A DNA stretch of 64,000 bases. Origin: an uncultured Clostridia bacterium (GTDB lineage Bacteria > Bacillota > Clostridia > Oscillospirales > Acutalibacteraceae). This document shows positions 44,511 to 52,888 of the stretch, in pieces. The position numbers were made by a program, and so were the translations under genes. The DNA lies in NCBI GenBank assembly GCA_937876205.1, contig CALEII010000033.1:62001-126000 (forward strand), read 5' to 3'. How positions within the stretch are numbered: position 1 is the first letter of the stretch; each line of letters starts with the position of its first letter. The notes below the pieces were generated by a model. The model worked only from the letters and a program-made list of their open reading frames with translations, had not been told where the DNA came from and searched no databases.

Positions 44511-45341
44511 TTATTTGTTTCTTGTTTTTGATACTTCAAACATAAGTATGCTTGCTGCAACAGAGGCGTTGAGTGAGTTGATTTTTCCCTGCATAGGGAT
44601 AGAAACCACCACATCGGCATTTTCTTTGACAAGTCTGCCTACGCCCTTACCCTCTGAGCCTACAATTATGGCAACTGCGCCTGACATATCGGTTTCATAA
44701 TAGGGCTTGCCGTCCATATCGGCGGCAAATACCCACACGCCCTTTTCTTTGAGCTCATTTATTGTGGAAGTGATGTTTGTAACTCTTGCAACAGGCATAT
44801 ATTCGAGAGCACCTGCACTTGACTTGCCTACTGTGTAGCCCAGACCTGTGCTTCTTCTTGAGGGGATAATAACGCCGTGAGCGCCTGCAGCTTCGGCACT
44901 TCTGATAACTGCACCGAGGTTGTGCGGGTCTTCAAGCCCGTCACAGATGATGATGAAAGGAGCTTCATTTCTCTCTTCTGCAAGAGCAAATATATCTTCA
45001 ACGCTTGAATACTCTTTTGCAGCTGCAACGAGAATCACGCCCTGATGATTACTGTGGCCACACATAAAATCCAGCTTTTTGCCGTCAACCTCTTTGACGG
45101 GGATTTTCATCTCTATACACTGAGCTACAATGGGGGAGACAGAGCCTTTTTTATCGCCTCTCTGCACCATAAGGCACTCTGCAGGTCTCTGAGCCTTCAG
45201 TGCTTCTCTTACAGCGTTTCTGCCTATAATAAGGTCATCACGTTCTTGTCTTTCAGGCTTTTCCTGTTTGTCCTGTCTGTTATCTCTGTCCCTTACAGGG
45301 GCTTTTTTGTATCTGTCTTTTTTATTGAAACTATCATTCAT
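44511..45341 (-). CDS. rlmB: 23S rRNA 2'-O-methyltransferase, TrmH/RlmB family
   Basis: A 276-residue SPOUT methyltransferase. ATG 45341 (MNDSFNKKDRYKK) follows GGTGAATT; upstream in-frame codons precede the promoter. After a basic, disordered N-terminal tail and the substrate-binding domain (LIIGRNAVREALKAQRPAE), the trefoil-knot motifs appear: NLGAVIRSAEAAGAHGVII, IIVGSEGKGVGRLVKEN and SIPMQGKINSLNASVAASI. It modifies G2251 (E. coli numbering) in related bacteria. First gene of a three-gene operon. Confidence 0.93.
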   Translation of the reverse strand: MNDSFNKKDRYKKAPVRDRDNRQDKQEKPERQERDDLIIGRNAVREALKAQRPAECLMVQRGDKKGSVSPIVAQCIEMKIPVKEVDGKKLDFMCGHSNHQGVILVAAAKEYSSVEDIFALAEERNEAPFIIICDGLEDPHNLGAVIRSAEAAGAHGVIIPSRRSTGLGYTVGKSSAGALEYMPVARVTNITSTINELKEKGVWVFAADMDGKPYYETDMSGAVAIIVGSEGKGVGRLVKENADVVVSIPMQGKINSLNASVAASILMFEVSKTRNK

Positions 45342-45371
45342 ACAATTCACCGTTATTTTATATAATAAAAT

Positions 45372-45400
45372 ATTATAACAAATACAGATATTTTTTTCAA
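45372..45400 (-). promoter_or_regulatory. Promoter of the rlmB operon
   Basis: Minus strand TTGAAA (45400-45395), 17-bp spacer, TATAAT (45377-45372). Confidence 0.75.
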
Positions 45401-45478
45401 TAGATACGCTATTTTTGCTTGTAGAAAAATAATCCCTTTGCTTGGGCATTTTAACTAATGCAGAATTCTTCTCAGAAT

Positions 45479-45552
45479 GACAAACTCCGTTTCAATCTTG
45501 TAATAATCAGCACAAAGGTGTGACAATATTCTTGCTTTGTACAAGCTATAAT
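45479..45552 (+). promoter_or_regulatory. Putative Spo0A-type promoter of spoIIE with 21-bp spacing
   Basis: GTGACA (45520-45525) and TATAAT (45547-45552) are 21 bp apart. In B. subtilis the spoIIE and spoIIG promoters are used by sigma-A plus Spo0A and have similarly long spacers. GACAAA (45479-45484) and GTGACAAT (45520-45527) partly match the Spo0A box (TTCGACAAA). Confidence 0.5.
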
Positions 45553-45560
45553 GAAGGCAA

Positions 45561-45747
45561 ACAATGATTTAGCGGAGCTAAATTATTGTAAAGTAATAGG
45601 TAAGAAGTAAGAGTGAAGAAGTTCGGGCGGGACACCCGCACCCGATTATAAATAGGGTAAGGGGCAACGCCCCTTCCACACTTATTCACTATTACCTATT
45701 ACTTCTTACTTCAATAATAATTTATCGCACAGCGATAAATTATTGTT
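45561..45747. repeat. 187-bp palindromic MITE-like element, copy 1 (spoIIE leader)
   Basis: The element starts with ACAATGATTTAGC..GCTAAATTATTGT and ends with the stem AATAATTTATCGC / GCGATAAATTATT. Internal hairpins are CGGGCGGG-aca-CCCGCACCCG and AAGGGGC-aac-GCCCCTT, and both flanks contain related GTAATAGGTAAGAAGTAAG-type sequence in opposite orientation. Copy 2 at 48086-48272 differs at about two positions. The remaining gap before it (45401-45560) holds only the spoIIE promoter region. No coding capacity. Confidence 0.85.
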
Positions 45748-45770
45748 TACCATCAAAAGCGGTGATAAGA

Positions 45771-48092
45771 ATGTATGACACAAAAATCGGAAGAATAAAG
45801 GAAAACAGAGACTATCTGAGCAGTGTGGCAGTGACAGTTGTGAAACAGCTTGTCGCCGTGCTTGCAGGATTTTTTTCATCTGCGGCTTCTGTCGTGGGGC
45901 TTTCGCCCTTCGGCGTATCTCTGTGTGCCTGTATTCAGCCCGAATACATACCTGCAGCTGTGCTCGGCTCGGCTTTCGGGTATTTTTATGTGTATGATGT
46001 GACAGTTCTTACACTCAGGTACATTGGTGCATCTGCTGTTGCAGGCATAATATCATATATTTCCAAAAGAAATCTTAAAAAGAAATATCAGCGTTTTGCC
46101 TGTGCCGTGTCATCGTTTGTCTCTGTTTTTGTCACGGGAATAATTCTCAGTCTGTCTGTCACTGTGTCTGCCGATGAATTTATACTTTATTTTGCAGAGG
46201 GTATTGTCAGTGCCGCAGGAGCTTGGTTTGTCTCGGGGTTTCTCTCAATTAACCCCTCAAAACGTTTTGCTGCAAGACTTACCTTGTCTGAAACTGCGAC
46301 TGTGCTTGTGGTTTTTGCTCTCATAATGCTGTCGTTGGGCAGCTTCAGCGTGTTTATGATTTCACCTGCCGTTGCAGTGGGGGTGTATGTTGTGCTTGTT
46401 GCCGCAGCTTACGGCGGGGACAGGTTTGCCTGCGTTTTCGGCATCGTGGCAGCAGCAATGACAGAGATAATTATGCCTGACACCTTTCTGACAGGCTCAA
46501 TTGCTCTCGGAGGGCTGCTTGCAAGCTTTTTCGGCAGACAAAATAAATTTTTTGTTGCTATGATTTTCTCAATAACAGTTTCTGTCTCTGCTTTTGCGTC
46601 TGATGATTGGATAAATGCCGTCTATGTGCTATCTGCAGTGGGGATAGGCTGTACGCTTTTTGTTGTGACACCGAAAAGACTGTCAGACATATACCGTAAA
46701 GTGTTCACGGTTTTTTCTCAGGAAGCTTTCATCGAGGGGCAGAAAAATGTGCTTAAAATGAGACTGAGAACAGCATCTGAGGGGATGGATAGTGTCACAT
46801 CGTCGGTAAAAGCTATTGCGGGTATTTACAGGCGCAGAAGTGTACCCCGTGAGGAGTCGGTTTTTTCAAATGTTGCCGCCTCAGTGTGTAAGAACTGCAA
46901 AAATTATGATTTCTGCTGGAACCGAAATTATAAAAAAACCAACGAGCATCTCAGAAATATGGCACAGATGATGCGTTGTAACGGTCAGAGCACACTTTCT
47001 GATATTCCCGATTCATTTTCAGCAGTATGTATTTCACCTGAAAAAATTATAAAAGCTATGACATTTGAACTTGAAAGATTCCGTTACCTGATGCGTGAAA
47101 ATGCAAAAACGGGAGAGACTGTGAATATAGTGTCAGATCAGTTTTCTTCTGTTTCTCAGCTATTGTCTTCATTCGCTGACAGTATGGAAATTCAGGAGAA
47201 ATTCGACAGTGAGAGAACGGGCATTCTTTATGATGTACTTGTGAATGATTTTGGTGCTGATGTTCAGGGTGTCGGAGTTTTTGTCAACGAAAACAAAAAA
47301 ATATTCTGTGAAATAAATATACGCTCAGAAAAGAAGCTGAGAGCCGGCAGAATAACAGAAAGTGCATCGCAGGTGCTGGGTGTAGTGTTTGAAAAGCCTG
47401 TTGTCAGAATTCTCTCTGACGGCACACAGAGCATCACAGTCTGTGAGAGAACGAAATACATTGCAGAGCTCGGCGGATATCAGATAAGCTCAGATTCAGG
47501 CAGGTGGTGCGGTGACTCGTTTGACAGCTTTTATGACGGTAAGGGCAATTTCTATATGCTCCTGAGTGACGGTATGGGAACAGGGCAGAGTGCCGCTGCC
47601 GATTCGGTTATGTGCTCATCTCTTGCGTCAATGCTCATAAGGTCAGGCTATACCGTTGACAGTGCGCTGAGAATGATAAATTCTGCAATGCTTGTGCGTT
47701 CAGGCGAAGAGTCTCTTGCCACGCTTGACATTGCAAAAATGAATCTGTATACCGGTGATGTTGTATTCTTTAAGGCAGGTGCGGCGCACTCGGTTGTAAT
47801 GAAGCATCAGAAAATGCTTAAAATATCAAAGCCGTCAATGCCTGTGGGGATACTCGGTGATATACGGTTTGAAACGGTTGAGCTCAGCCTCAGAGAGGGT
47901 GATGCAATTGTGCTTATGAGTGACGGCGTTGAGGAAGAGGTTTTGCCGAAATGGAGAACAGTGCTTGAGGATGCCGATGATTTCAGCGGCAGGGAGCTTG
48001 CAGACAGGCTTGCAAAAACAGCACATATGAATGCAGATAAAAATTCACCCGACGATATAACGGTTGTCGTGGCGAGGATAGGGAAACAATAA
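45771..48092 (+). CDS. spoIIE: Stage II sporulation protein E homologue (PP2C phosphatase)
   Basis: A 773-residue protein. ATG 45771 is preferred over GTG 45762, which sits in the only ribosome-site-like sequence (GCGGTGAT). The N-terminal half (to about residue 300) has around ten membrane helices; a central regulatory region includes CKNCKNYDFCWNRNY. The C-terminal PP2C domain has LLSDGMGTGQSAAADS, DAIVLMSDGVEEEV and SPDDITVVVARIG. SpoIIE dephosphorylates SpoIIAA to activate sigma-F in the forespore and acts at the asymmetric septum. Its last codon and stop (CAA TAA) lie inside repeat copy 2. The gene supports a spore-forming host. Confidence 0.93.
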   Translation: MYDTKIGRIKENRDYLSSVAVTVVKQLVAVLAGFFSSAASVVGLSPFGVSLCACIQPEYIPAAVLGSAFGYFYVYDVTVLTLRYIGASAVAGIISYISKRNLKKKYQRFACAVSSFVSVFVTGIILSLSVTVSADEFILYFAEGIVSAAGAWFVSGFLSINPSKRFAARLTLSETATVLVVFALIMLSLGSFSVFMISPAVAVGVYVVLVAAAYGGDRFACVFGIVAAAMTEIIMPDTFLTGSIALGGLLASFFGRQNKFFVAMIFSITVSVSAFASDDWINAVYVLSAVGIGCTLFVVTPKRLSDIYRKVFTVFSQEAFIEGQKNVLKMRLRTASEGMDSVTSSVKAIAGIYRRRSVPREESVFSNVAASVCKNCKNYDFCWNRNYKKTNEHLRNMAQMMRCNGQSTLSDIPDSFSAVCISPEKIIKAMTFELERFRYLMRENAKTGETVNIVSDQFSSVSQLLSSFADSMEIQEKFDSERTGILYDVLVNDFGADVQGVGVFVNENKKIFCEINIRSEKKLRAGRITESASQVLGVVFEKPVVRILSDGTQSITVCERTKYIAELGGYQISSDSGRWCGDSFDSFYDGKGNFYMLLSDGMGTGQSAAADSVMCSSLASMLIRSGYTVDSALRMINSAMLVRSGEESLATLDIAKMNLYTGDVVFFKAGAAHSVVMKHQKMLKISKPSMPVGILGDIRFETVELSLREGDAIVLMSDGVEEEVLPKWRTVLEDADDFSGRELADRLAKTAHMNADKNSPDDITVVVARIGKQ

Positions 48093-48272
48093 TTTAGCGG
48101 AGCTAAATTATTGTAAAGTAATAGGTAAGAAGTAAGAGTGAAGAAGTTCGGGCGGGACACCCGCACCCGATTATAAATAGGGTAAGGGGCAACGCCCCTT
48201 CCACACTTATTCACTATTACCTATTACTTCTTACTTCAACAATAATTTATCGCACAGCGATAAATTATTGTT
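48086..48272. repeat. 187-bp palindromic MITE-like element, copy 2 (end of spoIIE)
   Basis: Same orientation and almost identical to copy 1. It begins inside the last codons of spoIIE and ends 6 bp before the -35 box of the sufC-like gene. Confidence 0.85.
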
Positions 48273-48278
48273 TTCTTC

Positions 48279-48307
48279 TTGCAATAACCTTACATATATT
48301 GTATAAT
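48279..48307 (+). promoter_or_regulatory. Promoter of the sufC/sufB-like pair
   Basis: TTGCAA (48279-48284), 17-bp spacer, TATAAT (48302-48307). Confidence 0.75.
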
Positions 48308-48350
48308 AATATATCCGGAAGAAATCAAAGGTTTAGCAAGGAGAAAAAAT

Positions 48351-49067
48351 ATGCTTGAACTTAAAAATATATGCTTTACCGTAAATGACGGCACAAACGA
48401 TCTTGATATTGTCAAGGATGTATCACTCACTGTGCCTGACGGTAAATTTGTAGTTATAACAGGCCCTAACGGAGGCGGCAAGTCAACACTTGCAAGGCTC
48501 ATAATGGGTATTGAAAAGCCCACATCGGGCAAAATTATCTTCAACGGCACTGATATTACAGAGCTGTCAGTTACCGAGAGGGCAAATCTGGGCGTCGGCT
48601 ATGCTTTTCAGCAGCCTCCCAGATTCAAGGGACTTACCGTAAGAAGTCTTCTCAGCCTTGCTCACGGCAGCGAGCTTCCCGAAGACCAGTGCTGTTCATA
48701 CCTTACAAAGGTCGGCCTTTGTTCAAGAGATTATCTCAACCGTGAGGTTGATACATCACTTTCAGGCGGTGAAGTCAAGAGAATTGAGATTGCAACTCTT
48801 ATGGCAAGAAATCTTGACCTTGCAATTTATGACGAGCCTGAGGCAGGTATTGACCTGTGGAGCTTCACAATGCTTGTTGAGAGCTTCAGAGCAATGATGT
48901 CAGACAGAAAAGAAAGTATAATCATCATCTCTCATCAGGAGAGAATAATGCAGCTTGCTGACGAGCTTGTCGTCATTGCAGACGGCAGAATCAAGACTCA
49001 GGGCCCCAAGGATGAGGTATTCCCCCGTCTTATGGGTGAGTTTGACAGTGGCTGTAATTTCAGATAA
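48351..49067 (+). CDS. SufC-like Fe-S cluster assembly ATPase
   Basis: A 238-residue ABC-type ATPase with AAGGAGAAAAA upstream. Walker A GPNGGGKST, Q-loop AFQQPPRFKG, signature LSGGEVKRIE and Walker B LAIYDEPEAGID are all intact. There is no membrane partner; instead a SufB/D-like protein follows after 12 bp. The pair corresponds to the two-component SufCB (SMS-type) iron-sulfur scaffold known in anaerobes, where the ATPase drives cluster assembly on the SufB-like partner. The symbol is left blank because sufC and smsC are both used. Confidence 0.88.
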   Translation: MLELKNICFTVNDGTNDLDIVKDVSLTVPDGKFVVITGPNGGGKSTLARLIMGIEKPTSGKIIFNGTDITELSVTERANLGVGYAFQQPPRFKGLTVRSLLSLAHGSELPEDQCCSYLTKVGLCSRDYLNREVDTSLSGGEVKRIEIATLMARNLDLAIYDEPEAGIDLWSFTMLVESFRAMMSDRKESIIIISHQERIMQLADELVVIADGRIKTQGPKDEVFPRLMGEFDSGCNFR

Positions 49068-49079
49068 GGAGGGGCTGAA

Positions 49080-50000
49080 ATGGAAAAGATTGATTTTTCA
49101 ATGCTCGGCAAAATAGCCGATATAACAGAAATACCCTCAGCGGGTGCATATAATATAAGAAAAAACGGTCTCGGTGTAGAGAGAAAATCAACTGAGAATA
49201 TTGAAATCATTCCCAAAACAGACAAGCCCGGTATTGATATAAAAATCAAGCCTTTTACAAAGGCTGAGAAGGTGCACATTCCCGTCATCATCACAGAAGA
49301 GGGCGTGAATGATGTTGTTTACAACGATTTTTACATCGGTGAGGGTGCAGATGTTGAGATAGTGGCAGGCTGCGGAATACATAATTCCGGCTGTAACACA
49401 AGTGAGCACGACGGTATTCACAGATTTTTCATCGGCAAAAATGCCAGAGTTAAATATGTTGAAAAGCACTACGGCGAGGGTGAGGGAACAGGAAAAAGAA
49501 TTCTCAATCCTGTGACAAAGGTGTTTATGGATGAGAATTCATACTGTGAAATGGAAATGGTACAGATTGAGGGCGTAGACTCAACACTCAGAGAGACTGA
49601 GGCAAACCTTGAGGCAGGCGCCAAATATGTGGTGCTGGAAAAGCTTATGACTCACGACAGCCAGAGAGCAGAGTCAAATATGGTCATAAACCTTAACGGT
49701 AAGGATGCTTCTGCACAGATTATTTCCCGTTCTGTAGCAAAGAACGACTCTGAGCAGATATTCAAGCCCACTGCAGTCGGCAATGCAGATTGCAAGGCTC
49801 ATGTTCAGTGTGACTCCATTATTATGGATAATGCAAAAATCAGCTCAGTGCCTGCAATCACTGCAAATAATGCGGATGCGCAGATTGTTCACGAAGCCGC
49901 AATCGGCAGAATCAATAATGACCAGCTTCTCAAGCTTATGACATTCGGTATGAATGAAGAAGAAGCCGAAAACGTTATTGTTCAGGGCTTCTTGGCATAA
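49080..50000 (+). CDS. SufB/SufD-like Fe-S scaffold protein
   Basis: A 306-residue protein, shorter than canonical SufB (about 470). It consists largely of the right-handed beta-helix core (EEGVNDVVYNDFYIGEGADVE seen as NDFYIGEGADVEIVAGCGIH; SEHDGIHRFFIGKNARVKYVEKH; AAIGRINNDQLLKLMTFGMNE). Cys residues in GCGIHNSGCNTSEHDG could bind the cluster. The pattern GRINNDQLLKLM with EEAENVIVQGFL is the SufB C-terminal signature. It acts with the preceding ATPase. No sufS, sufU or sufD is adjacent. Confidence 0.85.
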   Translation: MEKIDFSMLGKIADITEIPSAGAYNIRKNGLGVERKSTENIEIIPKTDKPGIDIKIKPFTKAEKVHIPVIITEEGVNDVVYNDFYIGEGADVEIVAGCGIHNSGCNTSEHDGIHRFFIGKNARVKYVEKHYGEGEGTGKRILNPVTKVFMDENSYCEMEMVQIEGVDSTLRETEANLEAGAKYVVLEKLMTHDSQRAESNMVINLNGKDASAQIISRSVAKNDSEQIFKPTAVGNADCKAHVQCDSIIMDNAKISSVPAITANNADAQIVHEAAIGRINNDQLLKLMTFGMNEEEAENVIVQGFLA

Positions 50001-50026
50001 AATGATAAATAAAAATGGATAAGAAA

Positions 50027-50062
50027 AACCGTTCTGAACAAAAATCAGAACGGTTATTTTTT
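50027..50062. terminator. Bidirectional terminator after the Fe-S pair
   Basis: AACCGTTCTGA / TCAGAACGGTT stem with an A-rich loop and a T-tail that runs into the stop codon of the convergent XRE gene. Confidence 0.85.
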
Positions 50063-50290
50063 GTCATCTGTCAGTTTGAATTCAAGCAGTTCGCCGGGAG
50101 TACATTCAAGCACATTACATAGCCTTGCCAGCACATCAAGATCAATTCGCTGAATTTTTCCTTTACAATAGTTATTCAGCTGTGTGCGCTGAATCTCAGC
50201 TCTGAAAGCAACCTTGTTTTTGCTAAGTCCGCTTCTTTCAATCATTTCGTTGAGATGAAAAATGACTTCACCATATATTTTGTCAGTCAT
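50054..50290 (-). CDS. XRE-family transcriptional regulator
   Basis: A 78-residue Cro/C1-type protein. ATG 50290 (MTDKIYGEVIFHLNEM) lies after AAGGTGGTT; an extension to 50389 would cross the operator region. The helix-turn-helix is GLSKNKVAFRAEIQRTQLNN followed by RIDLDVLARLCNVLECTPGE. A perfect 16-bp palindrome at 50327-50342 is placed between this gene and the divergent secreted-protein gene, consistent with autoregulation and control of the neighbour. Confidence 0.85.
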   Translation of the reverse strand: MTDKIYGEVIFHLNEMIERSGLSKNKVAFRAEIQRTQLNNYCKGKIQRIDLDVLARLCNVLECTPGELLEFKLTDDKK

Positions 50291-50326
50291 ATTGCGTGTA
50301 ACCACCTTACTTAATAATATTTTATA

Positions 50327-50342
50327 TACAATTATAATTGTA
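50327..50342. promoter_or_regulatory. 16-bp perfect palindrome, candidate XRE operator
   Basis: TACAATTATAATTGTA reads identically on both strands and lies between the XRE gene and the promoter at 50383-50411. Confidence 0.6.
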
Positions 50343-50382
50343 CGCTCTGTAAAAAAATAGCTGTAAAAATTCATAAAATATA

Positions 50383-50411
50383 TTGACAATAAATAAATGT
50401 TGTGTTAATAT
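50383..50411 (+). promoter_or_regulatory. Promoter of the 740-residue secreted protein
   Basis: TTGACA (50383-50388), 17-bp spacer, TAATAT (50406-50411). It implies a leader of about 140 nt. Confidence 0.7.
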
Positions 50412-50458
50412 ATTCCTACCTGCTTATATATACAGGTGGTGTGTGCATAAAATTGAAA

Positions 50459-50562
50459 ATGGTTTTTCTTATCAATAGACTATTGGAGGTGTTCCCAATG
50501 GTTTAATTTGCGTTGTGGAGACAAAATCAAACTATACTACTTTAGAAACGGAGAAAAACCAT
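50459..50562 (+). promoter_or_regulatory. Structured leader with start-site-masking complement and a two-codon ORF
   Basis: ATGGTTTTTCT (50459-50469) is perfectly complementary to AGAAAAACCAT (50552-50562), which covers the end of the ribosome site and the start codon of the next gene. Between them a strong GGAGGTG (50485-50491) precedes ATG GTT TAA (50498-50506). A CAATAG-a-CTATTG hairpin also lies here. Confidence 0.45.
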
Positions 50563-52783
50563 GAAAAATTTAAGAAAATCACTGGCTGTCCTCTTGGCAG
50601 TCATAATGTTGGCAACATTTATGCCACTCTTTGCCTCAGCGGCGACAGTAATGTCAAAGGCAAATGCAACTCTTGTTGAAATTCCTCAGTTTGCATATAC
50701 GGACCCTGAAACAGGTGTAAAAACAACAACAGATGCAACAAATACAAATTTAACAGTTCCTGCCGGTATAACATATGATGATATTGAAGTTATTGGTGGT
50801 AAAATCAGTTATAACGGAACAGCAGTGGATGGCTACTTTGATTGGTATTCAAGATATCTTACTAGACAGCCGGCAATCGGTGTACAGACTTCATACAGAC
50901 TGTATTTCTACCCCACAGACACAACAACGTACGCAAACGGAGCATGGTCAGTTACAGATATAACCGGATGGCCTACAATTACAGTCAAAGGTATTGCTTG
51001 CTCAATAGCTGAAGCCCCCACAGTAAGCGGTGAACTTGTCAGCGGAAGCAGACTTAACACACTTACTCTTACAGGGGGTAAAGTTATAGATTCTTCCGGT
51101 AATGATGTTACTGCAAATGGTGTATGGGAATTTGTTGCAAGAACAAGCACTCCGTCAGAAAGTGGCAATCAGGATGTTCGGTGGGTTTCTGCTGAATACG
51201 ATATTCCTGTAACCTCTGTATATGTTACAGTAAAAACATTGATTGCAACACTTGCAGAAGCTCCCGTTGCATCTTATGCCCTCAATCCTGGTCAGTTTCT
51301 TCGTTCAGCATCAATCAAAGCTAACACAGGTAAGGTTGTTGACGAAAATGGCAATGATATCACTGCAAACGGAACATGGGATCTGGATGATTCATTGATA
51401 GAATCTGAACTTATATTCAGAGATACACAGGTTCCCGTTGTATGGACAGCAAAAGGCTATTCTCAAGTTAAAACAACTATGCTTGTCGGTTGTAAACAGC
51501 CCGAAGCATATAATGTTGATGCTTTACCCAGCTTCAAAGAGTCAAAGCAGACATTTACCTATGACCCCGATTTTACATTCGGCGACCTGACAATCATCCC
51601 CGGTAAATTCACAGATAAAATCACAGGCGAAGAAATCCCCGGCACATATTCACTTTGGACTGATTTTACATTTTCAATTGCAGGTGAAGACAGGGCAATC
51701 GGCGTGTCTTCACAAACCAGCTACGGTCTTGAGCTTTGTGCTGTATATTTCAGATTTGACCCCACAGACTCATCACTTCCCTCATATCAGTGCGGCAGAG
51801 ACGGTGTTTACGGCACAAAAGCAGACTTTACTCTTACTGCAGATTCAGAGCTTGTACTCAATTACGGTGCAGCACACAAAACACCTTACTCTGGCAACGA
51901 TTTACGCTTTTCAACTCTTAAAACAGAGCCTGAAAATGCAGGAGTATATTCAATATCATGGAAAAAAGACATATTCGACCCTGCAACAGCAGACTACGGC
52001 TCAGTAACTTATGTTGAAGTTAAGGTAACATCTGAATGGTCTAAATTATATAATAATGCAACTGTAATTCTTCCTATAAGAATTCAGAACTTCGTCCATG
52101 ACGGAACAAATCCCTGGTATATGAGTTATTCAAACCTTGAAATCACCGGCATGAATGAAGAAAGCTATGACGGAATCAAGCATTACAAGGTTGATTTCAC
52201 AAACAAAAGACTTAAAGGTAATGTTGATGTTGTTATCGGCGGTGAAGTAGTTGCTTCAGTATCACCCGACGAAAACGGTAAATTCTTTGCAGAAGGTACA
52301 TGGACTGCAAAGGAAAGCGGAGACTATGAATACTACTTTGAGTATAAGCCCTCAGAGGAAGATACAGCAACAGTAACAAATCCTGTTGTAAAGAAAAACA
52401 CATTCACAATTGAGCTTCGTCCCTATCATACACTTACCGTTATTACTAAAGACAAGACATATACAATCACAGAAAGAGTCGGCAATTATGCTTACTTTGA
52501 CTGGAAAAATGAAACAGGTCTTGCTATTGAGGACTTCACATCATGGACATTTACAGATGAAAACGGCAATGCATATACACCTGTTATTCTTGACGGTGAT
52601 GATGAACCCACAACAAAAGCTTCAATTTACATTAAAATGCCCGACCATGATGTAACTGCAACACTTGGCGGTGCAGGTTCAGCCGGCGGCGGTGATCTCG
52701 GCTCACTCTGGTCCTTCTGGGAAAAGCTCATTAACTTCATCATTGAAATCTACAGAACAATTGCTGATCTGTTCAATTTATAA
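50561..52783 (+). CDS. Large secreted protein of unknown function
   Basis: A 740-residue protein. Signal peptide residues 1-28 (LAVLLAVIMLATFMPLFASA). The mature part is rich in Thr, Tyr and beta-strands. Repeated units of about 100 residues share phrases such as EAPxxSxxLxPGxxLxxxxLxxGxVxDxxGNDxTANGxW, recognisable at residues near 150-190 and 230-270. A later C-terminal half has Ig-like strands. The tail after GSAGGGDLG is a hydrophobic amphipathic helix (SLWSFWEKLINFIIEIY). No dockerin, sortase signal or catalytic motif is seen. I do not recognise the family; a surface-associated binding role is possible. Confidence 0.7.
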   Translation: MKNLRKSLAVLLAVIMLATFMPLFASAATVMSKANATLVEIPQFAYTDPETGVKTTTDATNTNLTVPAGITYDDIEVIGGKISYNGTAVDGYFDWYSRYLTRQPAIGVQTSYRLYFYPTDTTTYANGAWSVTDITGWPTITVKGIACSIAEAPTVSGELVSGSRLNTLTLTGGKVIDSSGNDVTANGVWEFVARTSTPSESGNQDVRWVSAEYDIPVTSVYVTVKTLIATLAEAPVASYALNPGQFLRSASIKANTGKVVDENGNDITANGTWDLDDSLIESELIFRDTQVPVVWTAKGYSQVKTTMLVGCKQPEAYNVDALPSFKESKQTFTYDPDFTFGDLTIIPGKFTDKITGEEIPGTYSLWTDFTFSIAGEDRAIGVSSQTSYGLELCAVYFRFDPTDSSLPSYQCGRDGVYGTKADFTLTADSELVLNYGAAHKTPYSGNDLRFSTLKTEPENAGVYSISWKKDIFDPATADYGSVTYVEVKVTSEWSKLYNNATVILPIRIQNFVHDGTNPWYMSYSNLEITGMNEESYDGIKHYKVDFTNKRLKGNVDVVIGGEVVASVSPDENGKFFAEGTWTAKESGDYEYYFEYKPSEEDTATVTNPVVKKNTFTIELRPYHTLTVITKDKTYTITERVGNYAYFDWKNETGLAIEDFTSWTFTDENGNAYTPVILDGDDEPTTKASIYIKMPDHDVTATLGGAGSAGGGDLGSLWSFWEKLINFIIEIYRTIADLFNL

Positions 52784-52817
52784 TAAGCATACTACATCTT
52801 TGTGATGTTTTATGATA

Positions 52818-52851
52818 GTTGCCCCTTTGGCGGTAACAAATAGTTTTTTTT
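52818..52851 (+). terminator. Terminator after the secreted protein
   Basis: GTTGCC / GGTAAC stem (one G-U pair) followed by AAATAG and eight T. Confidence 0.65.
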
Positions 52852-52858
52852 CTCACCC

Positions 52859-52888
52859 ATCCCCGATGACTCAAGTTATCGGGGATGC
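52859..52888. other. 10-bp GC-rich hairpin without T-tract
   Basis: CATCCCCGAT / ATCGGGGATG with a 10-nt loop upstream of the ABC exporter gene. No T-run follows on either strand, so it is not a classic terminator; it may be a leader element or a second repeat-derived hairpin. Confidence 0.5.
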
